Shown here: in pieces, positions 54,317 through 62,588 of the stretch
Layout: each line of letters starts with the position of its first letter
Numbering within the stretch: position 1 is the stretch's first letter
Assembly: GCA_005885405.1 (NCBI GenBank)
Contig: VAYN01000014.1
Coordinates: 1-64,000 of the forward strand
Length of the DNA: 64,000 nt
Direction: 5' to 3'
DNA from: Actinomycetota bacterium
Lineage (GTDB): Bacteria; Actinomycetota; Thermoleophilia; Solirubrobacterales; 70-9
Notes under the pieces: model-generated
What the model saw: only the letters and a program-made list of their open reading frames with translations
What the model was told of the DNA's origin: nothing
Databases searched by the model: none
Translations under genes and position numbers: made by a program

Positions 54317-54322
54317 TATACT
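54317..54322 (+). promoter_or_regulatory. Candidate -10 box (TATACT) upstream of rimP-nusA
   Basis: TATACT occurs 6 bases after the coaBC stop. A transcript starting about 8 bases later would run into the terminator-like hairpin at 54358 before rimP. No clear -35 box is visible. Confidence 0.4.
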
Positions 54323-54357
54323 GATTTCAAGCTTTTCTGTCCCCTATGCGTGTCGAG

Positions 54358-54381
54358 AAGTGGGCCTGGCCCACTTTTTTT
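54358..54381 (+). terminator. Terminator-like hairpin in the rimP-nusA leader
   Basis: AAGTGGGC (54358-54365) and GCCCACTT (54369-54376) form an 8-bp stem with a 3-base loop, running into seven T. It lies only 25 bases before the rimP ATG. It either terminates coaBC or acts as an attenuator for the nusA operon; the TATACT box upstream of it favours attenuation. Confidence 0.75.
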
Positions 54382-54406
54382 ACGCCTCCACCCCAACGAA
54401 CCAGGC

Positions 54407-54663
54407 ATGAACGACCCCACCGAGCAAGACCTTCAGCACGAGCTGACCGAGCTCGATTCCGATATCGACCTCGTCGCCCTCGAGAAACCGAGGGGCGACG
54501 CTCTGCGGCTCTTCATCGACCATCCGGGGGGCGTCGACCTCGCACTTTGCGAAAGAGTCAGCAAGCACCTGCAGCACCTGCTGGTCCGCTCGAGGTCTCT
54601 TCGCCTGGCCCCAAGTACCGCCGCACCGACACCGCTTCCGAAACCAAGGAGTCCCTTCAGTGA
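54407..54663 (+). pseudogene. rimP: Ribosome maturation factor RimP, frameshifted and lacking most of its C-terminal domain
   Basis: From ATG 54407 the N-terminal RimP domain is clear (ELDSDIDLVALEKPRGDALRLF then IDHPGGVDLALCERVSKHLQHLL). The family motif LEVSSPG follows, but in another frame and a few residues too early. It is then joined directly to [17 protein letters not shown] and a TGA that overlaps the nusA GTG, the normal rimP end position. So about 10 bases before LEVSSPG and roughly 70-80 residues after it are missing. A complete RimP has about 150 residues. The gene is either decayed or damaged by assembly. Confidence 0.78.
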
Positions 54664-56234
54664 CCAAAGAGATCGTCGACGCCGTCAAAGCACTGGAGCA
54701 GGAGAAGGGAATCTCCGCCGACACGCTGATGGACGCCCTCGAGGACGCCCTCCTCTCGGCCTACAAGAAGACCCCCGGCGCGGCCAAATACGCGCGGGTC
54801 GACCTTGATCACGAGACCGGCGACTTCCGCGTCTTCGAGCTGATCCTGCCGCCGGAGCTGGAGGAGAAGCTGCTGGCCGAAGCCGCCGAGCAGCAGGAGG
54901 AGCCCGAAGTCGACCCGGAGACCGGCGAACTGAAAGAGCCGGAGGATCCCGAGCTCGACCCGGAGATGATCGCCCCTTACGAGGACCAGATCACGACCAA
55001 AGACGTTACCCCTGAGGACTTCGGCCGGATCGCCGCCCAGACCGCCAAGCAGGTGATCCTGCAACGGATCCGCGAGGCCGAGCGGCAGATGATGTACGAC
55101 GAGTACCAGGACCGGGTCGGCGAGCTGATCACCGGGATCATCCAGCAGTCCGACAAGCGCTACACGCTGGTCCAGCTGCGCGAGCGGGTCGAGGCGTTGC
55201 TGCCGAAGTCCGAGCAGGTCTACAACGAGCGCTACGACCACGGCGCCCGGGTCAAGGCCGTGATCACCGACGTCTCCGATTCGACCAAAGGGCCGGCGAT
55301 CGTCGTCTCCCGGCGCAGCCCGGAGCTGATCAAAAGCCTGTTCGAGCTTGAGGTGCCGGAGATCGCCGACAAGCTGGTCGAAATCGTCGGCGTCGCCCGC
55401 GAGCCCGGCTACCGCTCGAAGATCGCCGTCGTCTCCCACGCCGATGGCGTCGACCCGGTCGGCGCCTGCGTCGGACCGCGCGGCTCCCGCGTGCGGATGG
55501 TCGTCTCCGAGCTGCGCGGCGAGAAGATCGACATCATTCCTTACAACGAGGAGCCCGCCCGCTTCGTCGCCAAAGCGCTTTCGCCGGCGCGCGTGCGCGA
55601 GGTGATCGTCGATGACGAGGAGCGCCAGGCGACCGTGATCGTGCCCGACGACCAGCTCTCGCTGGCGATCGGCCGCGACGGCCAAAACGCCCGCCTCGCC
55701 GCCCGCCTCACCGGCTGGCGCGTCGACATCAAGTCCGAGACCGAGTTCGCCTCCGAAGAACACGAGGTCGAGGTCGAGGGCGAAGAAACCTTCGACGGCC
55801 GCTGCATGGCGCTGATGACCACCGGCCGCCGGTGCCCGAACGCGGCGCTCCCCGGCTCGACCTACTGCGGCTTGCCGCAGCACCAGGCGCTCTCCCGCTT
55901 CGAGACCAGCCAGGTAGCGATGCTGGCCAACGTCTCCGAGACCGAGGTGGCGATCCTCGCCGACCCCGACGCCGACGAAGGCCAGGTCGAAGAGATCGTC
56001 AACCGGGCAACCAGCGAATACGTCGAGCCGACCGAGGAGGCTCCCGCAGAGGAGGCTGCTGCCGAGGAGGCAGAGGCCCCGGCGGAGGAGACCGCCGACG
56101 AAGTTGCCACCGAGGAGGCGATCGAAGCGGACATCCAACAGGAGGCGACCGAAGCCGAGGAAGTCTCCGGTGAGACGCTTGACAATGATGATGAAGCGGC
56201 AGAGCCGATTGCCGAGGAGGCGGAGCAGGCTTAG
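54660..56234 (+). CDS. nusA: Transcription termination/antitermination factor NusA with a C-terminal Cys/His module
   Basis: A 524-residue protein starting with GTG. The RNA-polymerase-binding domain comes first ([35 protein letters not shown]), with an acidic insertion at residues 80-105. The S1 domain follows ([23 protein letters not shown]), then the KH domains with [15 protein letters not shown] and [19 protein letters not shown]. Unusually, residues 382-408 hold a C-x9-C-x10-C-x4-H motif ([12 protein letters not shown] ... YCGLPQH), resembling small zinc-binding motifs. A very acidic, Glu/Ala-rich tail follows. NusA modulates pausing, termination and rRNA antitermination. No ylxR lies between nusA and infB. 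Confidence 0.92.
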   Translation: MTKEIVDAVKALEQEKGISADTLMDALEDALLSAYKKTPGAAKYARVDLDHETGDFRVFELILPPELEEKLLAEAAEQQEEPEVDPETGELKEPEDPELDPEMIAPYEDQITTKDVTPEDFGRIAAQTAKQVILQRIREAERQMMYDEYQDRVGELITGIIQQSDKRYTLVQLRERVEALLPKSEQVYNERYDHGARVKAVITDVSDSTKGPAIVVSRRSPELIKSLFELEVPEIADKLVEIVGVAREPGYRSKIAVVSHADGVDPVGACVGPRGSRVRMVVSELRGEKIDIIPYNEEPARFVAKALSPARVREVIVDDEERQATVIVPDDQLSLAIGRDGQNARLAARLTGWRVDIKSETEFASEEHEVEVEGEETFDGRCMALMTTGRRCPNAALPGSTYCGLPQHQALSRFETSQVAMLANVSETEVAILADPDADEGQVEEIVNRATSEYVEPTEEAPAEEAAAEEAEAPAEETADEVATEEAIEADIQQEATEAEEVSGETLDNDDEAAEPIAEEAEQA

Positions 56235-58409
56235 TGGCAAAGAAACGGGTTCACGAGATCGCCAAAGCGCAGGGCGTTAGCTCCAAGGAGCTGCTCGACG
56301 CGCTGAAGGTCGCTGGGGTAGAGGCGAAAGCGGCGGCATCCAGCGTCGAGGAGGCCGACGCCGTCAAAGCGATCTCCGCCGCGAAAGGGAACGGCGGTGC
56401 CGGAGCCAAACAGGCACCCCCGAAAGCCGCCCCCAAAGTCGAGGCCCCGGCCGCGAGCCCGAAAGCCGCGCCGAAACCGGCCGCCGCAAAAGCGCCGAAC
56501 ACTTCAACGAAACCGGTCCGCCCAGCAGCCCAGCAGCAAAGCGGCGGCGGGGGCGGCGGCGCGTCTTCGAAAAAACGTCGGGTCGTGATCGACTCGCAGG
56601 CGGCCCGCCGCGACCAGGGAGGTGGCCCGCCCCCGCAGCGCCCGCCCCGCCGCCGCGGCGGTCGTCGCCGCCGGCCCCTGCTCGAGGAGCCGCCGGCGAA
56701 ATCGGACACTCCGGACGAGCCGGCAGCCTCGAAGGTCAACTCCGGCGCGACCGTGCGCGAGGTCGCCGAATCGCTCGGCCTCGCCCCGGCTGAGGTGATC
56801 AAAAAACTGATGATGATGGGCGAGATGGCGACGCTGACGCAGACGCTTACGGATGATTCTGTGAAGGCGATCGCCGACGAGTACGACCGCAAAATCGAAA
56901 TCGTCCACGCCGCCGACGAGGAGCCCGAGGAGCCGGAGTTCTCCGACGCCGATGAGGACCTGCTCGACCGGCCGCCCGTGGTGACGATCATGGGTCACGT
57001 CGACCACGGCAAGACCTCGCTGCTGGACGCGATCCGCGAGACCGAGGTCGCCGCGGGCGAGGCCGGCGGCATCACCCAGCACATCGGCGCCTACCAGGTC
57101 CACCACGACGAGAAGACGATCACCTTCCTCGACACCCCGGGCCACGCCGCCTTCACGGCGATGCGCGCCCGCGGCGCCAAGGTCACCGACGTCGTCGTCG
57201 TGGTTGTCGCCGCCGACGACGGCGTCATGCCGCAGACGCGGGAGGCGATCGACCACGCCCGCGCCGCCGACGTGCCGATGCTGATCGCCGTCAACAAGAT
57301 CGACAAAGAGGGCGCCAACCCCGAAAAAGTCCGCGGTGAGCTCGCCCAGATGGAGATCACCTCCGAGGAGTGGGGTGGAGACACCGTCTTCTGCGAGGTC
57401 TCGGCGAAGACCAAGGAGGGGCTCGACAACCTGCTTGACATGATCCTCCTGGTCACCGAGCTCGAGGAACTCGCCGCCAACCCCAACGCCCCCGCCTCGG
57501 GTCACGTGATCGAGTCCCAGCTCGACCCCGGTCGCGGCCCGGTTGTCACCGTCCTCGTCGCCCGCGGCACCCTGCGCGTCGGCGACTCGCTCGTCGCCGG
57601 TCCCCAGTGGGGCCGGGTGCGGGCGATGCAGGACTTCACCGGCAAAGCGGTCGAGGAGGCGGTGCCGGGGATGCCGGTCGAGGTGCTCGGCTTCGACGGC
57701 GTCGCCGATGCCGGCGAGTTCGTCCAGACCGTCGACGGCGACCGCCAGGCGCGTCAGATGGCCGGCGAGCGCGCCCACCGACTCAAAACCGAGGCACTGG
57801 CCCGCCGACAGGGCCGCAAGGTCAGCCTCGACGAGGTCTTTGCGCGGGCCCAGGAGGGCGAGATCAAGGAGCTCAACATCGTCCTCAAGGCCGACGTCGC
57901 CGGCTCGCTTGAGGCGCTCCAGGACGAGCTTGCAAAGGTGCCGCAGGAACGGGTCGCGATCAACATCATCCACTCGCAGACCGGTGGCATCAACGAGTCC
58001 GACGTGATGCTCGCCTCCGCCTCCGACGCGATCATCATCGGCTTCAATGTGCGCCCGCTGCTCGACGCCAAACGCGCCGCCGCGCGTGAGGGCGTCGACG
58101 TCCGCACCTACTCGGTCATCTACAAAATCACCGAAGACCTGCGCAACGCGATGGAGGGCCTGCTGGACTCCGTTGCGGTTGAGGAGACGGTCGGCGAGGC
58201 GCTGGTCAAACAGACCTTCTCGCCTGATTCGCGAGGGAACGGTGATCTGGACCGGGCAGCTCGGCTCCCTGCGCCGCTTCAAAGACAACGTCCAGGAAGT
58301 CGAGGAGGGCCAGGAGTGCGGCATCGTCCTCGACGGGTACGCCGACGTCAAGGAGGACGACGTGCTCGAGTTCTTCCAGACCAAACAGGTCGAGCAGACC
58401 CTGGAGTAG
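56234..58409 (+). CDS. infB: Translation initiation factor IF-2, frameshifted near the C-terminus
   Basis: GTG start at 56234 shares a base with the nusA stop. The IF2_N domain ([21 protein letters not shown]) is followed by a basic Ala/Pro/Lys linker, a second IF2_N-like helix, and the G domain: [21 protein letters not shown]. Domains II and III follow. After ALVKQTF the frame changes near 58217-58222, and the C2 domain resumes with [30 protein letters not shown] to a TAG at 58407-58409. Compared with E. coli IF2, about 24-26 residues of the initiator-tRNA-binding domain (the V-G-T-[VI]-A-G-C segment) are missing. Read as given, the natural frame runs on to 58486 with an unrelated tail. An inactive IF-2 should be lethal, so an assembly error is likely. 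Confidence 0.88.
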
Positions 58410-58410
58410 C

Positions 58411-58758
58411 ATGGCCGGCTCCCGCATGCGGCGCATCAACGAGGTGCTCCGCGAGGTCGTGGGCGCCGCAATCTCAGGTGAATTAAGTGATCCCCGTATC
58501 GGCTTCGTGACCGTGACCGCCGTAGAGACCAGCCCCGACCTGCGCACCGCCAAGGTGTTCGTCAGCGTGCTCGGATCCGAGGAGGAGCGGGAGGCGACGT
58601 TCGAGGGTCTGCGCTCGTCCCACGGGGTGATCCAGTCGCGGATCGCCGCCGAGACGCGGATGAAGCGGACGCCGACGTTGACCTTCCATTACGACGACAC
58701 GATCGAGAAGGGCGTTCGCATCTCCGAGCTGTTGGGGGAGGGAGAGGACGAAGAATGA
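58411..58758 (+). CDS. rbfA: Ribosome-binding factor A
   Basis: A 115-residue KH-like protein for 16S rRNA maturation. RMRRINEVLREVVGAAISGELSDPRIGFVTVTAVETSPDLRTAKVFVSVLG is the complete RbfA signature, followed by FEGLRSSHGVIQSRIAAETRMKRTPTLTF. ATG 58411 lies 1 base after the infB stop. The stop overlaps the nrnA start (ATGA). Confidence 0.93.
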   Translation: MAGSRMRRINEVLREVVGAAISGELSDPRIGFVTVTAVETSPDLRTAKVFVSVLGSEEEREATFEGLRSSHGVIQSRIAAETRMKRTPTLTFHYDDTIEKGVRISELLGEGEDEE

Positions 58759-59759
58759 GCTCCGTTCCCGAGATCGCGACTTCAGACCTCGAGCGCACCG
58801 CCGCCGAGCTGCGAACACGCGACCGCTTCCTGCTGACCGCGCACGAGGGCCCCGACGGCGACGCCCTCGGCTCGCTGCTGGGCCTGCACAAAGTCCTTAC
58901 CGGGCTCGGCAAGGACTCAGTGATGTTCATGGCGGCGAAGGAGTTCCCGCTGCCGATCGAGTACCGCTTCCTGCCGCTGGAGGAGGTCTTCCACGAGCCC
59001 CCGGCCGACATGGCCGACCGCACCGTTGTCTTCCTCGACTGCGGCAACATCGACCGGATGCCGGTCGAGTGGCTGACCGCGGGCGGCAATGACGTCATCA
59101 ACATCGACCACCACCACGACAACACCCGCTTCGGCGACGTCAACCTGGTCCAGGTCGATGCCTCGTGTACGGCGGAGATCGTCTATGACCTGGCGCTGCT
59201 TCTGGGGGCGAAGATCACGCCAGAGATCGCCTCGGCGCTCTACGTCGGGCTGATCACCGACACCGGCAAATTCATGTACGAGAACACCAACGCCCACACC
59301 CACCGGGTGGCGGCGGACCTGATCGAGGCCGGGGTCGACGTCGACGACACCTACCGCCGCCTCTACGAGAACGTGCCGCTGCCGAAGCTTCGCCTCGTCT
59401 CGCGCGCCCTCGACGGTATCTCCAGTCACTGCGACGGCGCCCTGGCGATCAGCTACATCACCACCGCCGACTACGAAGCGACCGGGGCCGGCGAGGAGAT
59501 GACCGAGGGCCTGATCGACAACCTGCGCTCGATCGACGGCGTCCGCGTCGCCGCCGTTATCCGCGACCTCGGCGACCGCGGCCGTGCCGCTCGCAAGGTC
59601 AGCCTCCGCTCCAGCGCCGGCGAGGTCGACGTCTCCGCGATCGCACGCCTCAACGGCGGCGGTGGCCACAAACGCGCCGCCGGCTTCTCCACCGACTTGG
59701 AGTACGAGCAGCTGGTCGAGTTCCTGACCGACGAGGTCTCCAGGCAACTCGGCTCCTGA
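58755..59759 (+). CDS. nrnA: DHH-family phosphoesterase, oligoribonuclease/pAp phosphatase NrnA
   Basis: A 334-residue protein. TAHEGPDGDALGSLLGL is the first metal motif, VVFLDCGNIDRM the second, and INIDHHHDNTRFGDVNLV the DHH motif. AALYVGL-type and GGGHKRAAGFS motifs of the DHHA1 substrate domain close it. It degrades nano-RNA and 3'-phosphoadenosine 5'-phosphate. The position between rbfA and truB is the standard one. The stop is 2 bases before truB. Confidence 0.92.
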   Translation: MSSVPEIATSDLERTAAELRTRDRFLLTAHEGPDGDALGSLLGLHKVLTGLGKDSVMFMAAKEFPLPIEYRFLPLEEVFHEPPADMADRTVVFLDCGNIDRMPVEWLTAGGNDVINIDHHHDNTRFGDVNLVQVDASCTAEIVYDLALLLGAKITPEIASALYVGLITDTGKFMYENTNAHTHRVAADLIEAGVDVDDTYRRLYENVPLPKLRLVSRALDGISSHCDGALAISYITTADYEATGAGEEMTEGLIDNLRSIDGVRVAAVIRDLGDRGRAARKVSLRSSAGEVDVSAIARLNGGGGHKRAAGFSTDLEYEQLVEFLTDEVSRQLGS

Positions 59760-59761
59760 GC

Positions 59762-60409
59762 ATGGCGGTAGATTCCGGCACGGTGCTGCTCTACGACAAG
59801 CCGGCCGGCGTCACCTCGCACGACGTCGTCGCCCAGGTCCGCCGCGAGCGCGGCGAGAAAACGGGCCACGCCGGCACCCTCGACCCCTTCGCCACCGGGC
59901 TGCTGCTGATCCTGCTCGGCCGCGCCACCCGCCTGCAGCGCTTCCTCGTCGCCCTGCCGAAGACTTACCTTGCGACCGCCCGCCTGGGCTGGCGCTCCAG
60001 CACCGGCGACTCCGATGGCGAGCTGACCGAAACCGGACGCGTGCCCGAGGTCCTGGAGCTGCCGACCGGCACGGTGCGCCAGCGGGTGCCGATGACCTCG
60101 GCGGTCAGGGTCGGCGGCGAGCGCCTCTACAAGAAGGCCCACCGCGGCGAAGTAGTGGAGACGCCTGCCCGCGACGTCCAGGTCCACCGCGCCGAGCTGC
60201 TCTCCGGCGACGGGGAGTACGCCCACTTCGAGATCGAATGCTCGGCGGGGACCTACGTGCGCACCCTGGTCGAGACGCTTGACGACGCCTACTGCTCGGA
60301 CCTGCGCCGAACCGCCGTCGGCCCCTTCCGGGTCGAGGACGCGGGCGAAGAGCTGAGCGTCGAACGGGTCGGCGAGCTGGTGCCGGCGGTGGGGGAGGCG
60401 CTGCGGTGA
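59762..60409 (+). CDS. truB: tRNA pseudouridine-55 synthase
   Basis: A 215-residue enzyme. LLYDKPAGVTSHDVV is the family start. The catalytic Asp is Asp 41 in HAGTLDPFATGLL, and LGWRSSTGDSDGEL, VPMTSAVRVGGERLYKKAHRGE and SAGTYVRTLVETL follow in order. The catalytic core is complete, but the C-terminal region is short: there is no PUA-like domain, and the protein ends soon after FRVEDA. Many actinobacterial TruB proteins are longer. Its stop overlaps the GTG of ribF. Confidence 0.9.
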   Translation: MAVDSGTVLLYDKPAGVTSHDVVAQVRRERGEKTGHAGTLDPFATGLLLILLGRATRLQRFLVALPKTYLATARLGWRSSTGDSDGELTETGRVPEVLELPTGTVRQRVPMTSAVRVGGERLYKKAHRGEVVETPARDVQVHRAELLSGDGEYAHFEIECSAGTYVRTLVETLDDAYCSDLRRTAVGPFRVEDAGEELSVERVGELVPAVGEALR

Positions 60410-61287
60410 AGGTCACCTCGCTGCCGGACGTAGAGCGGCGGCCGCGTAAGGTCGCGATCGGCACCTTCGATGGCGTCCACCTCGGCCACCAAGCGGTGAT
60501 CAAGGGCGCCGACACCGTGCTCACCTTCGATCCCCACCCGCTCGAAGTCCTGCACCCAGCCGCGACCCCGAAATTGATCATGCCTTTCGAGGTCAAGCGC
60601 GACGTGATCGCCGGCCTCGGGGTCGAGGAGCTGGTCGTGATCCCGTTCGACAAAGAGTTCGCCAGCCACAGCGCCGAGGACTTCGTCGAGCACGTTCTGG
60701 AGGAGAAGCTTGACGCCAAGGAGGTCTCAGTCGGAGAGAACTTCCGCTTCGGCGCCAAAGCCAAAGGCGACCCGGCGATGCTGGAAGCCCACCCGGAGTT
60801 CGAGACCCGGGTGGTGCCGCTGATCGAGGTCGACGGCGAGACCGTCTCCTCGACCCGGATCAGGGCCCTGGTCGCCGCCGGCGACATGACCGCCGCCAGG
60901 CGCTGCCTCGGCGCTCCCTTCATGGTCGAGGGCACGGTGGTCAAAGGTGACCAGCGCGGCCGCGAGCTCGGCTTCCCGACCGCCAACATCGTCCCCGACG
61001 ACCGCCTCGCGATCCCCGGCCACGGCGTCTATGCCGCCTTCGCCGACGGCGTCCCAGCCGCGGTCAACGTCGGCGTCCGCCCGACCTTCGAGAGCGGTAG
61101 GGGAGTCCTGATCGAGACCTACCTGATCGACCGCAGCGAAGACCTCTACGGCAGAACCCTCCGCGTCGCCTTCGTCGAGCGCCTCCGCGGCGAGCGCGCC
61201 TACCACGAGGTCGACGAGCTGATCGCCCAGATGCACCGTGACGTCGAGGACGCCAAGCGCGTCTGCGCCGAGTTCACCGGCGCGTAA
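60406..61287 (+). CDS. ribF: Bifunctional riboflavin kinase / FAD synthetase
   Basis: A 293-residue enzyme starting with GTG. IGTFDGVHLGHQAVI is the adenylyltransferase nucleotide-binding motif, TFDPHPLEVLHP and STRIRALVAAGDM complete that domain. The kinase domain has GTVVKGDQRGRELGFPTANI (the PTAN motif) and VNVGVRPTF, with YLIDRSEDLYGR near the end. It converts riboflavin to FMN and FAD. It ends the truB-ribF pair, and a structured rpsO leader follows. Confidence 0.93.
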   Translation: MKVTSLPDVERRPRKVAIGTFDGVHLGHQAVIKGADTVLTFDPHPLEVLHPAATPKLIMPFEVKRDVIAGLGVEELVVIPFDKEFASHSAEDFVEHVLEEKLDAKEVSVGENFRFGAKAKGDPAMLEAHPEFETRVVPLIEVDGETVSSTRIRALVAAGDMTAARRCLGAPFMVEGTVVKGDQRGRELGFPTANIVPDDRLAIPGHGVYAAFADGVPAAVNVGVRPTFESGRGVLIETYLIDRSEDLYGRTLRVAFVERLRGERAYHEVDELIAQMHRDVEDAKRVCAEFTGA

Positions 61288-61290
61288 GTA

Positions 61291-61341
61291 GGTGCTTCTG
61301 CTAGCTTCCAGCACCCGTCGCACCTCTGTGTGCGACGTTTT
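61291..61341 (+). promoter_or_regulatory. Two tandem hairpins in the rpsO leader, the second terminator-like
   Basis: GGTGCT (61291-61296) pairs with AGCACC (61310-61315). Directly adjoining, CGTCGCAC (61316-61323) pairs with GTGCGACG (61330-61337) around a 6-base loop and is followed by TTTT. The second hairpin ends 6 bases before ATG 61348. It may terminate the upstream operon, or serve as an S15-binding autoregulatory element. A TAGCTT -10 candidate lies inside the first hairpin. Confidence 0.65.
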
Positions 61342-61347
61342 CACGAG

Positions 61348-61617
61348 ATGAGCCTGACCAAAGAGAAAAAGAGCGAGCTGATCGGCAAATACGGCCGCGG
61401 CGATAAGGACACTGGCTCGGCCGAGGTCCAGATCGCGCTGCTGACCGAGCGGATCAACGAACTCACCGAGCACCTGCGCGCCCACGCCAAGGATCACCAC
61501 TCGCGTCGCGGCCTGCTGATGCTCGTCGGTAAGCGCCGCCGGATGCTGCGCTACCTCGAGAAGACCGACCTCGAGCGCTACCGCGCCCTGGTCAAAGAAC
61601 TCGGCCTGCGGCGATGA
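61348..61617 (+). CDS. rpsO: 30S ribosomal protein S15
   Basis: An 89-residue protein with all S15 features: [65 protein letters not shown] and a final [12 protein letters not shown] 61348 is preferred over an in-phase upstream GTG/TTG region because it matches the family start MSLTKEKK. It binds 16S rRNA helix 22. Its stop overlaps the peroxiredoxin ATG, so the two are probably co-translated. Confidence 0.95.
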   Translation: MSLTKEKKSELIGKYGRGDKDTGSAEVQIALLTERINELTEHLRAHAKDHHSRRGLLMLVGKRRRMLRYLEKTDLERYRALVKELGLRR

Positions 61618-62063
61618 TCGCGGTCGGGGAGCAAGCCCCCGACTTCACCCTCCGCAACCAGGACGGGGAGAAGGTGTCCTTGGCCGACTTCCGGGGCCGC
61701 AAAGTGATGCTGGTCTTCTACCCCGGCGACTTCAGCCCCGTCTGCGGCGACCAGCTCTCGATCTACCAGGAGGTCAAGCCGGAGATCGAGGAGAAGGGCG
61801 TCGAGTTGATTGGCGTCAGCGTCGACAGCTTCTTCGCCCACAAGGCCTTTCAGGAAAAGCTCGGGATCGACACGGTGCTGCTCTCCGACTTCGAGCCCAA
61901 GGGCGAGGTTGCCCGCGCCTACGACTCCTACGTAGAGAAGATGGGCTTCGCCAACCGCACCCTTGTCCTCGTCGACGAGGATGGCAAGGTCGCCTGGACC
62001 TACGAATCGCCCAACCCGGGCGAGTTCCCCGGCGCCAACGTCATCTTCGACGCGCTCTCCTAG
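61614..62063 (+). CDS. Peroxiredoxin, AhpC/TSA family, one-Cys type
   Basis: A 149-residue thioredoxin-fold peroxidase. [19 protein letters not shown] is the common start, and [17 protein letters not shown] holds the peroxidatic Cys 44. [20 protein letters not shown] follows. No second Cys is present, so it depends on an external thiol, as AhpE-like enzymes do. It reduces peroxides in the cytoplasm. Its ATGA overlap with rpsO is unusual for an antioxidant gene. Confidence 0.87.
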   Translation: MIAVGEQAPDFTLRNQDGEKVSLADFRGRKVMLVFYPGDFSPVCGDQLSIYQEVKPEIEEKGVELIGVSVDSFFAHKAFQEKLGIDTVLLSDFEPKGEVARAYDSYVEKMGFANRTLVLVDEDGKVAWTYESPNPGEFPGANVIFDALS

Positions 62064-62066
62064 CCC

Positions 62067-62546
62067 GTGCCCGACCTCGGCTCGGCCCCGGTCCCGCCAG
62101 CCGGGCCGGACGATCACGTCCGCGGCGAGGGGGAGGAGGGGCTGATCGTCTACGCCGACCTCGGTTGCCCCCGCTGCGCGGCCGCCTGGCTGCGGCTGCG
62201 GGAGGAGCCGGGACGGCTCGTCTTTCGCCACTTCCCGGTTGCCGCCAAGCACCCGCGCTCGCCGGCCCTCCACGCGGCCGCCGAGGCGGCGGGCCGCCAG
62301 GGACGGTTCTTCGAGATGGTCGACTCGCTCTACGGCGACCGCGGCCGCGTCGACGACCCCCATCTTTGGCGGCGGGCGGAGCGGCTCGGACTCGATCTCG
62401 ACCGTTTCGAGGCCGATCGCCGCAGCGAGGAGACCGGGGCGCGAATCAAGCGCGATTTTCGCTCTGGGATCCGCGGCGGCGTGGCTGGCACTCCGGCGGT
62501 TTTCGATGCCTGTACCCTTGTCGCAGTTAGAGAACGAGAGTTCTGA
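62067..62546 (+). CDS. DsbA-like thioredoxin-fold protein with abrupt C-terminus
   Basis: A 159-residue protein starting with GTG, 3 bases after the peroxiredoxin stop. IVYADLGCPRCAAAWLRLRE carries a CPRC active site (Cys 34 and 37), and FRHFPVAAKHPRSPALHAAAEAAGRQGRFFEM is the helical insertion of DsbA/FrnE-like proteins. GGVAGTPAVF contains the cis-Pro loop. Immediately afterwards family members normally continue VDG..., but here an unrelated 13-residue tail ends the protein at the pnp leader. The end may be naturally short or lost through another deletion. No signal peptide is seen, so it is probably cytoplasmic; it might recycle the one-Cys peroxiredoxin. Confidence 0.75.
   Translation: MPDLGSAPVPPAGPDDHVRGEGEEGLIVYADLGCPRCAAAWLRLREEPGRLVFRHFPVAAKHPRSPALHAAAEAAGRQGRFFEMVDSLYGDRGRVDDPHLWRRAERLGLDLDRFEADRRSEETGARIKRDFRSGIRGGVAGTPAVFDACTLVAVREREF
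62513..62518 (+). promoter_or_regulatory. Candidate -10 box (TACCCT) of pnp
   Basis: TACCCT overlaps the end of the DsbA-like gene. It would give a leader of about 60 bases containing the two hairpins at 62531-62573. Confidence 0.3.
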
Positions 62547-62580
62547 AAGCGAATGCGCCGCCAACCGGGCGGCCGGAGGT
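62531..62580 (+). promoter_or_regulatory. pnp leader: two hairpins and Shine-Dalgarno sequence
   Basis: AGAAC/GTTCT (62531-62535 with 62540-62544) and GCCGCC/GGCGGC (62557-62562 with 62568-62573) form two small hairpins. GGAGGT (62575-62580) then gives a strong ribosome-binding site 8 bases before ATG 62589. Structured pnp leaders are commonly used for autoregulation by the protein. Confidence 0.5.
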
Positions 62581-62588
62581 ACAACTAA

